A DNA stretch of 64,000 nucleotides from an uncultured Ulvibacter sp. (GTDB lineage Bacteria > Bacteroidota > Bacteroidia > Flavobacteriales > Flavobacteriaceae), in contig CALIAF010000009.1 of assembly GCA_938041335.1 (NCBI GenBank), positions 58,370-122,369 on the forward strand. The letters run 5' to 3'. A program made the position numbers and the translations under genes. How positions within the stretch are numbered: the first letter of the stretch is position 1; the number at the start of each line of letters is the position of its first letter. The notes beneath the pieces were generated by a model, which saw only the letters and a list, made by a program, of their open reading frames with translations, was not told the origin of the DNA and searched no databases. Shown piece by piece: positions 53,743-63,100 of the stretch.

Positions 53743-54171
53743 ATGAATGACAAATCAAACTTTAACTCTGTTAATCCTCGAAAGATTTGGACACGACTTT
53801 TTATAGGTATATTAAGCTTGCAAGCACTATTGGAATTAGCCATAGGTGCAACATTGTTAATTAATTTTCCTACAGCTATAGAAAGTGGTTTTGGTATCAC
53901 TTATAGTAGTGAACTAGAAATTTTAGGTATTGCATTAGGTCTTTATTTATTGTTATTAACCACATTAATGATTTTGAGTATTGTATGGACTAGTAAATCT
54001 AACCTTTCAGGTACCACCTTGGGTATAATACTTGGTGTTTTTCTGCTCACTTTTGGAGTTACAGCATTCTTAAAATTAGGAGATCCTCAGCCCTTGTACA
54101 TTGATAGCTTAAGAGGCTTGATAACAATTGTTACTGGATATATGGCACGAAAGGAACTTCAATTGCGCTAA
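53743..54171 (+). CDS. Four-helix membrane protein
   Basis: From the ATG at 53743 the protein has 142 residues with four membrane segments (LFIGILSLQALLELAIGATL, ILGIALGLYLLLLTTLMILS, TLGIILGVFLLTFGVTAFL and GLITIVTGYMA). It looks like a conserved hypothetical inner-membrane protein. Its stop is followed one base later by the ATG of the next small gene, so they are coupled. Confidence 0.75.
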   Translation: MNDKSNFNSVNPRKIWTRLFIGILSLQALLELAIGATLLINFPTAIESGFGITYSSELEILGIALGLYLLLLTTLMILSIVWTSKSNLSGTTLGIILGVFLLTFGVTAFLKLGDPQPLYIDSLRGLITIVTGYMARKELQLR

Positions 54172-54172
54172 A

Positions 54173-54397
54173 ATGATTCCTGAAAATTTAATAATATCTG
54201 TATATAAAACAAGTATTTCAGATAGCGACCTGATACGTATAAAACCTATATTAGACAACTTAGATAAAATCCATACTTGGAGCATAGATTTAGAAGATTG
54301 GGAAAATATTTTAAGAATTGAAAGTCAATATGCAATAGAAAAAGAAATAATAAGCGCCCTTGATGCCCTTAGTGTCATATGTATTGAGTTGGATTGA
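54173..54397 (+). CDS. Small ferredoxin-fold (HMA-like) protein without metal site
   Basis: The true start is the ATG at 54173 (74 residues). The beta-alpha-beta order (NLIISVYKTSIS, SDLIRIKPILDNLDKIHTWS, ISALDALSVICIEL) is that of heavy-metal-associated domains, but the CxxC metal site is absent, so no metal binding is expected. It sits between the membrane protein (1-nt gap) and the metallo-hydrolase (9-nt gap), clearly in one operon. Confidence 0.6.
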   Translation: MIPENLIISVYKTSISDSDLIRIKPILDNLDKIHTWSIDLEDWENILRIESQYAIEKEIISALDALSVICIELD

Positions 54398-54406
54398 TAA
54401 GATAGT

Positions 54407-55528
54407 ATGAAAAAAATAGTAAAAATAACAGCAAAAACATTCGGAGCTATCGTAGGTGTTTTAATTATAATAACAGTAGCATTTATGGGATTAAGTCCAC
54501 AGTTTGGAGGGAAACACTCCAAAGAAGATATTAAAAGATACAAAGCATCAGGGCACTATGAGGCAGGGAAGTTTCAAAACCTAATTCCTACGCCTATGGA
54601 TATGAATTTAAGAAATATGGTATCTGGTATAAAAGATTATGTAGCTGGTGTACCACGAAAGAAACCTGATTTTGATTTGCCTGTAGTTAAGGTTGACTCT
54701 ATTAATCTTGAAGAAAATAATAACATTGATAGGCTTATCTGGTTTGGTCATTCTGCCTTTTTACTGCAGCTCGATGGAAAAAACATATTGATAGATCCTA
54801 TGCTTGGAGAATCTCCAGCACCACACCCTGCGTTAGGCACAAAAAGGTTTAATTCAGAATTACCAATAGAAATTGAGAACCTTCCAAAATTAGACGCTAT
54901 AGTTATTTCTCACGATCATTATGACCATTTAGATTATGACTCTATCAAAATCCTAAAAGAAAAAACAGATCGTTTTTTTGTTCCTTTAGGAGTTGGCGCT
55001 CACTTAGAATCTTGGGGAATAAATGCAGATGACATTAAAGAGCACAATTGGTGGGATGAAACAGAATTTAAAGAGATTAAATTAGTTTTTACACCTTCTA
55101 GGCACTTTTCTGGAAGAGGGTTAACAGATAACTCATCAACACTATGGGGTTCTTGGGTATTAAAAGGCAAAACTAAAAATATTTACTTTAGTGGAGATAG
55201 TGGTTACGGACCTCATTTTAAAGAAATAGGGGAGAAGTATGGCCCTTTTGATTTTGCAATGATGGAATGTGGTCAATACAATGAAAAATGGGCTAATATT
55301 CATATGACTCCTGAAGAAACTACTCAAGCAAGTATTGATTTAGAAACAAAAGTTATGATGCCTATTCATTGGGGTTCATTTGCACTTTCACTTCATGCTT
55401 TGGATGACCCGGTATTACGAGTTACTAAAAAAGCTAAAGAATTAGAACTACCCATTACAGTTCCAAAAATTGGCGAGGAAATTTTACTTGATAAAATAGA
55501 CGTGTCTTTAAATGAATGGTGGAAGTAG
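54407..55528 (+). CDS. Metallo-beta-lactamase-fold hydrolase (NAPE-PLD/UlaG-like), membrane-anchored
   Basis: The 373-residue protein has an N-terminal anchor (about 10-30, FGAIVGVLIIITVAFMGLSP), then the family order: DRLIWFGHSAFLLQLDGKNI, LIDPMLGESPAPHP, the zinc motif VISHDHYDHLDYDS, FTPSRHFSGRG, FSGDSGYGPHFKEIGEK and MPIHWGSFALS. This matches NAPE-phospholipase D-like and UlaG-like hydrolases, which cleave phosphodiester or lactone bonds. The anchor suggests that the catalytic domain faces the periplasm. It is followed by an AraC regulator. Confidence 0.9.
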   Translation: MKKIVKITAKTFGAIVGVLIIITVAFMGLSPQFGGKHSKEDIKRYKASGHYEAGKFQNLIPTPMDMNLRNMVSGIKDYVAGVPRKKPDFDLPVVKVDSINLEENNNIDRLIWFGHSAFLLQLDGKNILIDPMLGESPAPHPALGTKRFNSELPIEIENLPKLDAIVISHDHYDHLDYDSIKILKEKTDRFFVPLGVGAHLESWGINADDIKEHNWWDETEFKEIKLVFTPSRHFSGRGLTDNSSTLWGSWVLKGKTKNIYFSGDSGYGPHFKEIGEKYGPFDFAMMECGQYNEKWANIHMTPEETTQASIDLETKVMMPIHWGSFALSLHALDDPVLRVTKKAKELELPITVPKIGEEILLDKIDVSLNEWWK

Positions 55529-55618
55529 AATAACTAAAATATTCTCCAAAACACTTCTTGTTTATTAATATTATATTGTGATAGTAAAAAGCCAACAAAA
55601 ACATTTATTACAGAAAGT

Positions 55619-55626
55619 TACTTTTG
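55619..55626 (+). promoter_or_regulatory. Flavobacterial -7 box (TACTTTTG) for the AraC-type gene
   Basis: An exact TAnnTTTG, 28 nt before the ATG at 55655. Confidence 0.55.
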
Positions 55627-55654
55627 TAAATTATTACAATATATAGTATATAAT

Positions 55655-56578
55655 ATGACAGATATTTTTCATTTAAAAAGCGTTTCAGAATTACATCATT
55701 TATTTGACTTAGGAAAACCCTCACATCCACTTATTACAATTGTAAAAGACTGGCCGGAGACTGATTTTGACTTTGCTAACATTAAAATGAAAAGCGACCT
55801 CTATGTCCTTGGAATGAAAGGACAAATAAAGGGCGCGTTTAAGTATGGCCGAAATTCTTACGACTATGAAAAAGGAACTATAGTTTTTATGGCGCCTAAT
55901 CAAGTTGCTCAATTTGAACCTGCAGAAAATGATAATGATATTGATAATGATGGCTGGAGCATTTTTTTTCATCCAGATTTAATCCGGAAATCTGAATTAG
56001 GTAAGACTATTAAGAACTATGCCTTTTTTAACTATGAACTTGATGAAGCATTGCATCTTTCAGATAAAGAAAAGTGTATGTTAACAGATTTGGTTCATAG
56101 AATTGAGACTGAACTTAATCAAAATATAGATAAACATTCTCAAGAAATAGTACTTACAAATCTCGAGTCCATACTAAAGTACTGTCATCGTTATTACGAC
56201 CGCCAATTTCATACACGTATTAATTTAAATAAAGACATAATTGTCAGATTTGAAGTTTTTTTAGAAGATTATTTAGCTTCAGAAAAATTGGTTAGTACAG
56301 GATTACCAAGTGTAACCAATTGTGGTAAAGCTTTAAATATGTCAGGGAGTTATTTGAGTGATTTACTAAAATTAGAAACCGGCATAAGTGCAAAAGATCA
56401 TATTCATTCCTATATCATTGAAAAAGCTAAAACAAAACTACTTGAGAAGGGTGTTTCTGTTAGTGAAGTAGCTTATTCATTAGGTTTTAAATACCCACAA
56501 CATTTCAGTAAACTATTTAAGTCTAAAACGGGGGTAAATCCAACAGGGTATATTAAATTATTAATACCTTACAGCTAA
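55655..56578 (+). CDS. AraC-family transcriptional regulator
   Basis: The 307-residue protein has an N-terminal cupin-like region (about 1-180) and a C-terminal double helix-turn-helix (about 205-305: KALNMSGSYLSDLLKLETGI, HSYIIEKAKTKLLEKGVSVS, VAYSLGFKYPQHFSKLFKSK, TGVNPTGYIKL). The second half has the canonical AraC signature. It likely senses a small molecule and regulates its own operon with the cyclase gene 24 nt downstream, or the hydrolase upstream. Confidence 0.92.
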   Translation: MTDIFHLKSVSELHHLFDLGKPSHPLITIVKDWPETDFDFANIKMKSDLYVLGMKGQIKGAFKYGRNSYDYEKGTIVFMAPNQVAQFEPAENDNDIDNDGWSIFFHPDLIRKSELGKTIKNYAFFNYELDEALHLSDKEKCMLTDLVHRIETELNQNIDKHSQEIVLTNLESILKYCHRYYDRQFHTRINLNKDIIVRFEVFLEDYLASEKLVSTGLPSVTNCGKALNMSGSYLSDLLKLETGISAKDHIHSYIIEKAKTKLLEKGVSVSEVAYSLGFKYPQHFSKLFKSKTGVNPTGYIKLLIPYS

Positions 56579-56602
56579 TTTAAACTTAAGGAATTTATAA
56601 AA

Positions 56603-57706
56603 ATGAATGCTAACCAAAAAAGAGACTTCACAAAAATCGTACAATTTGTAATTGTTTGGGTTACTGGCGGTATCCTTTATAGTCTTATAGAATATGGTAT
56701 TTTAGGCAATTCAACAATCTATCCATCAACCAAAAATCTTTATGATTTTGAAACCTCATTACTGTCTGCAATTATAAGTTCCTTAATTATTGGGATTTTA
56801 ATTGGGGCTATTGAGACTAGAGTTGTCAACTCTTATTTTGAAACAAAAAAATTTTGGCAAAAGATTATATATAAAACAGGCTTGTATGTATCATTAATAA
56901 TAATACTCTTATTAGTATCGTTTTTAATTGTTAGCAGTTCTAGATTAGATGTTTCAATATTTGATCAAGAAGCTACAGCATCCATTATTCAATTTATTAG
57001 CAATTTTTCCTTTTGGAGTATTATTATTTTTGCTGGAGCTATTACCTTGTTAGCTCTTTTTGTTTCTGAAGTGTCTGACTATTTAGGCAACACCCTTTTT
57101 AATAATTTTTTCACAGGAAAATATCACCATCCTAGAGAAGAAGAAAGAATATTTATGTTTTTAGATATGGATTCTTCAACCACCATCGCTGAAAAATTGG
57201 GTCACAAAAAATATTTTCAACTTCTTAAAAAATACTATTCAGATTTTACACAGGCAATCATACAAACTGGCGGAGAAGTATATCAATACGCCGGAGATGA
57301 GATTATTGTATCTTGGAATCTTAAGAAAGGTCTTGAAAACAACAACTGTATAGAATGCTTTTTTAAGATTACAGAAACGTTTAAAATTTCAGAAGAAGAG
57401 TATATGAAAAGCTTTGGTCTAGTTCCAAAATATAAGGCTGGTATTCACTTCGGAAATGTCACAACGGGAGAAATTGGTATTCTAAAAAAAGAAGTTGTTT
57501 TTACTGGAGATGTATTAAACACTTCTGCAAGAATACAATCCATTTGTAAACAGTACGCTACAAATCTTTTGATATCAAAAGATTTACTATCGTTGTTAGA
57601 CCTTAATGATAACTATGAAGCATCGCCCGTAGGTGAATGTGAACTAAAAGGTAGAAATGAAAAGATCGAACTCTTTACCGTTAATAAAAATCTTGTGACT
57701 GAGTAG
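56603..57706 (+). CDS. Membrane-bound class III adenylate/guanylate cyclase
   Basis: The 367-residue protein has four predicted membrane segments in its first 170 residues (for example IVQFVIVWVTGGILYSLIEY and WSIIIFAGAITLLALFV), then a cyclase catalytic domain: metal Asp in FMFLDMDSSTTIAEKLG, second metal Asp in YQYAGDEIIVSW, and GIHFGNVTTGEIG followed by GDVLNTSARIQSICKQ. It makes cAMP (or cGMP) in the cytoplasm. No other sensor domain is seen, so the membrane part or a partner must regulate it. A copy of the 10-mer word encodes HFGN at 57448. Confidence 0.9.
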   Translation: MNANQKRDFTKIVQFVIVWVTGGILYSLIEYGILGNSTIYPSTKNLYDFETSLLSAIISSLIIGILIGAIETRVVNSYFETKKFWQKIIYKTGLYVSLIIILLLVSFLIVSSSRLDVSIFDQEATASIIQFISNFSFWSIIIFAGAITLLALFVSEVSDYLGNTLFNNFFTGKYHHPREEERIFMFLDMDSSTTIAEKLGHKKYFQLLKKYYSDFTQAIIQTGGEVYQYAGDEIIVSWNLKKGLENNNCIECFFKITETFKISEEEYMKSFGLVPKYKAGIHFGNVTTGEIGILKKEVVFTGDVLNTSARIQSICKQYATNLLISKDLLSLLDLNDNYEASPVGECELKGRNEKIELFTVNKNLVTE

Positions 57707-57980
57707 TGTCACAAAACAACTATTAATAGCGTAATTTTTAATACATAAAAGAACAAAAATCGAAGATGTTAAGATCACAATTTAAGCTGTTTTTTCTATA
57801 AACATCCCAAATATTATAGATGCTTTAGTATATTATTTGTTTCGAAAAAGAGTGATGGGAGTATATATTAAATCTTTCAGCGATTTTAATGCTATTTAAA
57901 AACTGCTAACAAGAAAAACTAACATAGAGATACTATTAGGGTTTAGAATCCATTATATTCAAAAAAAATAAACAAACACT

Positions 57981-59015
57981 ATGATTGTTACTAAAGGAAT
58001 AAGTTTCGGGAAATTAATAAAATGGACCGCGCCTCATATTGCGTGGCTTCTAGCATTAATGGGAACGATAGCAACCCTGTACCATTTTAATATTATCACT
58101 ATTACCATCCCTTGGCTGCCCGTTTCTGTAATAGGTACTGCTGTTGCCTTTTATGTAGGTTTTAAGAACAATCAAGCCTATGATCGTATGTGGGAAGCTC
58201 GTAAAATATGGGGCGGTATTATTAACGATAGCCGTACTTGGGGGATGATGGTCGATGGGTTTGTATCAAACCTTTTCAAGGAAACTAATATTTCCGAAGT
58301 AGCAATTAAAAGCATAAAAAAACGTCTTATTTATAGACATATAGGCTGGCTATATGCACATAGAAGTCAGTTATTAGTGGCGACACCTTGGGAGCATATT
58401 AGTCAAGGAGGGCATACGGCAAAAACAGCAAGAATGTATCAACGCAAATTTGGAATTGGATTAATAGATGATGATGTCACCAGAAGAGAGTTAAAATTGT
58501 TCTTGCCAGAAGCCGAACACGATAGGCTTGTTAATCATACCAATACGGCTACACAAATAATTAATGAGCAGTCTAGAGATCTTCAAAAACTGCGAGAACA
58601 AAATTGTATTGAAGATTTTAGGCATATGGAAATGATGAATGTCCTTAAAAGTTTTTATACCCTTCAGGGTAAAAACGAACGGATCAAGAAGTTCCCTTTA
58701 CCGCGCCAGTATGCTAATATGAGCCGTTATTTTATCGGTATATTTATTATGATGTTACCATTTAGTATGATACCAGCATTGATGGAGTCAGGACCATTAG
58801 GGCTTTGGCTTTCTATACCTGTAACTGCATTAATAGGTTGGATCTATGTCATGATGGAGATCATCGCAGATTATACAGAAAACCCATTTCAAGGTATGGC
58901 AAACGATATCCCTATGTTATCTCTTTGTAGAACGATAGAAATAGATCTTAAAGAAATGCTTGGCGAAACCGATTTACCGCCTAGTATAGAAGCTAAAAAT
59001 GGTATTTTGATGTAA
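57981..59015 (+). CDS. Bestrophin-family anion channel
   Basis: The 344-residue protein shows the bacterial bestrophin (RFP-TM/UPF0187) plan: membrane helices at about 15-60, the conserved NNQAYDRMWEARKIWGGIIN and the long cytoplasmic helical part, then FPLPRQYANMSRYFIGIFIM and GWIYVMMEIIADYTENPFQG. Prokaryotic homologues form pentameric channels, with reported anion or cation selectivity. The upstream 274 nt hold no gene. It carries a copy of the ATTTCCGAAG word at 58290. Confidence 0.9.
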   Translation: MIVTKGISFGKLIKWTAPHIAWLLALMGTIATLYHFNIITITIPWLPVSVIGTAVAFYVGFKNNQAYDRMWEARKIWGGIINDSRTWGMMVDGFVSNLFKETNISEVAIKSIKKRLIYRHIGWLYAHRSQLLVATPWEHISQGGHTAKTARMYQRKFGIGLIDDDVTRRELKLFLPEAEHDRLVNHTNTATQIINEQSRDLQKLREQNCIEDFRHMEMMNVLKSFYTLQGKNERIKKFPLPRQYANMSRYFIGIFIMMLPFSMIPALMESGPLGLWLSIPVTALIGWIYVMMEIIADYTENPFQGMANDIPMLSLCRTIEIDLKEMLGETDLPPSIEAKNGILM

Positions 59016-59068
59016 GCATTACTTTGCCAATAGTGGTTAAAAAACACGGTCTAATCGCAATGCTTTTT

Positions 59069-59078
59069 CTTCGGAAAT
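59069..59078 (+). repeat. Intergenic copy of the CTTCGGAAAT word
   Basis: Between the bestrophin gene and the next gene, in the extended form ending ATTA. Confidence 0.5.
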
Positions 59079-59103
59079 ATTAAAAAAATAAAAAGAGTTC
59101 CAT

Positions 59104-59111
59104 TAATTTTG
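59104..59111 (+). promoter_or_regulatory. Flavobacterial -7 box (TAATTTTG)
   Basis: An exact TAnnTTTG only 5 nt before the TTG at 59116, so the message is probably leaderless or nearly so. Confidence 0.5.
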
Positions 59112-59115
59112 TGCT

Positions 59116-59742
59116 TTGTATACGAAGCATAAATCACAAGATTTGTTAGAGAAAAGACCACAAGTACCCAAAGAACAATATATCGATACAGATTATTTTA
59201 TTTACTGTCTAGAGGCGGTTGATGATGTTGAAGTGGAGCACATTTCCGAAGTAGAAAAAAGTCTAGAAGATTTAGTGATGCAGTATGGTGTGGCTAGTAT
59301 TTATAAAACCTGCGACACTATTGAAGGGCTAGAAGATAGCTTGAATGCATTGATTTTAGATGATCATCATTTTAAAGACTATGAGATCATCTACTTGATT
59401 ATGGAAGGAGAAGCAAATAGTATTTGTTTGAACGACTACTATTATAGTTTACAAGAGATTGCCGAAATTTTTGAAGGAAGATTAACAGGGAAGATTTTAC
59501 ATTTTTCTAATGCAAAGGTGCTTGATCTAGACCAAGAAGAAGCGCAATATTTTTTAGATGTTACAGGCGCAAAAGCGATTTCTGGCTACGGAAACAGCTC
59601 TAATGGTATCACGAGTTCAAACCTTGATAAAGCTTTCTTTAACCTATTTGCAGCAGATGATAATATGTTTACTGTGGTAGAAGAGCTGCATAAAAAACAC
59701 TATGGCGTCTGCAAACTCCTTGACTTTAGATTGTATTACTAG
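59116..59742 (+). CDS. DUF6642-like caspase-fold protein without catalytic dyad
   Basis: The 208-residue protein starts at TTG 59116; an in-frame TAA at 59104 prevents a longer one and the next ATG is far inside. It resembles small caspase-like proteins of the DUF6642 type: DTDYFIYCLEAV at the front, a central EIIYLIMEGEANSICLND and GKILHFSNAKVLDL, then FLDVTGAKAISGYG. In active relatives the two motifs would read HGE and a Cys-containing CS; here they are MEGE and SNAK, so both His and Cys are replaced. It may be a pseudo-enzyme that binds a partner. It borders the STAND island. One 10-mer word lies inside at 59242. Confidence 0.55.
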   Translation: MYTKHKSQDLLEKRPQVPKEQYIDTDYFIYCLEAVDDVEVEHISEVEKSLEDLVMQYGVASIYKTCDTIEGLEDSLNALILDDHHFKDYEIIYLIMEGEANSICLNDYYYSLQEIAEIFEGRLTGKILHFSNAKVLDLDQEEAQYFLDVTGAKAISGYGNSSNGITSSNLDKAFFNLFAADDNMFTVVEELHKKHYGVCKLLDFRLYY

Positions 59743-59773
59743 ACACTTTTATAGGTCTAAGAGCGTTTAATTG

Positions 59774-59797
59774 ATTTTACAAAACGGCTAATTATGG
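59774..59797. repeat. 24-nt flanking repeat, left copy
   Basis: It starts ATTTTACAAAACG and ends CTAATTATGG. The right copy at 63846 matches 22 of 24 bases in the same orientation, 4.07 kb away on the other side of the STAND gene. It could be an attachment-site or cassette-boundary repeat. Confidence 0.5.
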
Positions 59798-59914
59798 CTT
59801 GCTCGTGTAAAGAACAAATGTGATGCAACTGCCGCCGCATCAGCTCGCCGCCAAAAGTAATCATCCACTGGATAATCACTTATTGTCACGTGTTTCATAA
59901 TGTGCTGCGTGGCG

Positions 59915-59948
59915 CCTGTCCTGAGCGAGGCACGAGTCGAAGGGTCAC
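59915..59948. repeat. REP-like imperfect palindrome
   Basis: CCTGTCCTGAGCGAGG followed by GAGTCGAAGGG resembles the dispersed Bacteroidota repeat built on CTTCGACTCCGCTCAGG. The GC content here is much higher than in the surrounding DNA. Confidence 0.45.
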
Positions 59949-60164
59949 TTTGCTTGGGGACAAAAAATTCTACAGTTGCGGTTTTCCACAAAAGTTTTTC
60001 TTATCAATAGTTAAATTAAAAATGTGAATGGAACACTCTTTACAGCGTTGGTTGGAGTAGGGTGGAGAGAAAGTGTGTGGAGTGGATTTTGCAGATTATT
60101 TAATGAATATTTAGCAATATCAATTTTAACAAGTGTATTTTTAGGGACATCAAATTTTAGGAGA

Positions 60165-63100
60165 ATGAAAATATTACATATAACAGATTTACATTATACA
60201 AATCAAATCGGTGGTAGAACCAAACAAAAAAAATTATTAGATAATTTTTTTATTGATTTAGAAGATAACGTTAGTGATATTGATTTTGTGATTTTTTCAG
60301 GTGATTTAGTTCAAAGAGGAGATAAGGTTGAAGATTTTGAACTTGCAAGAACTAATTTTCTAGATAGGATTGTGAATGTAACTAAAATTGATAAGAAGGA
60401 CTTTTTTATGTGTCCTGGAAATCACGATATTGATAGAAGTGTGGTTTCAAAATCATTAATTAAATATTTAGATGAAGATATTAATGACAATGATGAATTA
60501 AATAAATTTTTCAAAAAGGAAAATACTGATTTAATTAATAGTCACAAACCTCTAAAAAACTATAGAGATTTCGTAGCTGATTATTTTAAGGAAAATGTTA
60601 GTCCATTAGATTATGAAGAAGAAATGTATTCTACACATATAAGAAATACAGAAGATGGTAAAGTGGGTTTTGTTTGTCTAAATACATCTTGGAGGTCTGT
60701 TGGAATAAATGATGATAATAATTTACTGTTTCCAACAAGCAAAGTTGATGAGGCATTGGACAGAATTATGTCTTGTGATATAAAAATTTTGTTACATCAT
60801 CATCCACTAAAGGATTTACGACCTTGGAATTTATATCATATAGAAGATCTATTGCATAAAAGGTTTGATTTTATGCTGAGTGGCCATATTCATAAGAACA
60901 ATTTAAGCTTAGATCTAACACCAAATGACGGTGTAATTAAATTAGGATCTTCGGCTAATTTATCTTTCGAAGTAAGTGCTCAGATTGGATATTCTCTTAT
61001 CACACTTGATTACACAGAAAGTATATTCAGTGTAGATTTTAGAATGTATGATATAAAACATGAAGTTTTTTATCCTTTGGAATGCAAAAAATATGATATA
61101 CCATCAAATGAAACTTTGAAGAAACAAAATGAGTTAAGGAAAAATATTAGAAAGAGATTTTTAGAAGAATTAGATGACTCAAAATCATTATTCGTGGAAA
61201 GTAATAGTAAAGACGAACGTAAATATTTGTTAGAGTTAAGCACTAGTCCCGTTTTAAAAGAAAAATCCGTATCCGAAGTATTAAATGATGAAAATTCACA
61301 TCCAGACTATCATTGGGATAACTTTTTCAAATTTGAAAAAGACTACATAGCTTACGGAAAAGACAAGTGCGGTAAAACTATAATGCTAAAAAAACTTGAG
61401 CTTGAACTTTTACGAGATTTTTCAATTCACAATAGAATACCATATTATATTGATGTAAAGTATTGGAGTAATTCGAATAATGAGTTTAATTTTTTCAAAG
61501 AATTATCTAAGTATTATTATACAAATACTAATGCAGCAATTAAACTTTTTGAAGAAAAGAATTTTGTATTACTATTAGATAACTTCCATTTAGAAGATAA
61601 TTCAACGAAAGATATAATTGAAAAAATTGTTAGTGAAAACGATAACGTTAAGGTAGTAATTTGTTCTGTTAATAGTGCTTTAAATTCTTTAGACGCAGCT
61701 AGGTTTGATGGTCGAGAGTTAAAAAAATTATATTTTCATAGACTACGTAAAATCCATATTAAAGAATTAACAAAGAAAAATTACAATTTTTCTGATGAAA
61801 AAGAAGATCAAATAGTAGAAAAAATAAATTCGATATTCAAGAAGCTTTCAATCCCATTTAATTACTGGACAATTTCAATATTCCTTTGGGTTTTTAACAA
61901 AGATGCAAATAATAAGCTCAATAACGATGTAGACCTAATCAACCTTTATGTTGAAAAACTTCTTGAAAAGGAACAACTAACTGTATCGGCATCAACTTTT
62001 ACATTCAATAATTATAAAAAGCTATTAGCCTATTTTGCTCATTTTCTTTTAACTAAACATCATCAAAAATCCTATTATGCTAAATACTCTGACATAATAA
62101 AATTTATACAACTCTATTTAGATAAAAACCCAAGATTACGTATCAATCCTAAAGATATCTTTGATTATTTAGATTCAAAAAGCTTACTTAGAAAGAAAGA
62201 TGAGGATTTTTATTCATTCAGATTGAATGGTGTTTTTGAATATTTCGTAGCCTATTATATGACATTTGACCAAGCTTTTTTAGATGAAGCGATAGAAGAT
62301 AAAAGTTTTTATTTATCGTTTTCAAATGAGTTTGAACTTTACGCTGGATTCAAAAGAGATAATGTAGATTTCCTAAATAAAATCTATTCCAAAACGCAAA
62401 ATCATTTTTTATCTCTATCTCAAGATTACAACCTGAATGAGACTTCATTAGATACAATTTTAATAAGTAAAATTGTCGAGGCTGATAAACTAGGCAAATT
62501 TATTGAAAAATATTCAAGAAAATTTCAAGATGGTTTGTCGGTTGTTGAACAAGATAAAATTGAAGAACAAATGATTCAAGAAATGCGTCTTGATGAAAAC
62601 CATAGTGAGGTAAAAAAGAAAGAAGTTAAATCATTTAATGAATCTTCCGAGTCCTTAGAGAATAGTTTAACCATATTAGGTAAGGTTTTTAGAAATATAG
62701 ATGATATCAATGACTCTGATTTAGTTTATAAAATCTTTGATTATATAATTGATAATGCTTGTTTATGGAGCTTTAAACTTTTAGATGAGTTTGGTGAAAT
62801 GGATATATCAGAAATAGTCAAAACCGATGATAAGGGAGAAGCACAAGGACTTTTGAAACTTATTTCCAATGTTATTCCAACATTAGTTCAAGTACGATTA
62901 TACGATATGCTTGGTCATATTAATTTAGAGGGTATAATATTAGATCGATTAGAAAAAGCTAAAACTGATTCTAAAAACAATCAATTTAAACTTTTCATTT
63001 ATACATTTTTACTTTTGGATATTAATTACATACAGCATAAAAAACTGGTTGAAGATATAATTCCATTAATTAGGATACCAATAATTAAATATTCTTTTTT

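Larger units (their letters stand above)
59743..60164. other. Non-coding left flank of the STAND island
   Basis: About 420 nt with no convincing gene, holding the left 24-nt repeat and a GC-rich stretch (59815-59950) with the REP-like element. A 67-codon minus-strand frame inside this repetitive part is treated as chance. Confidence 0.5.

Noticed and set aside
1442..59251. Replication-oriented (KOPS-like) reading of the CTTCGGAAAT word
   Set aside because: Copies are split six and six between strands across the window, whereas KOPS-type motifs are strongly strand-biased.
59788..59991. 67-codon minus-strand frame in the left flank of the island
   Set aside because: It runs through REP-like repeats and has no protein-like pattern.
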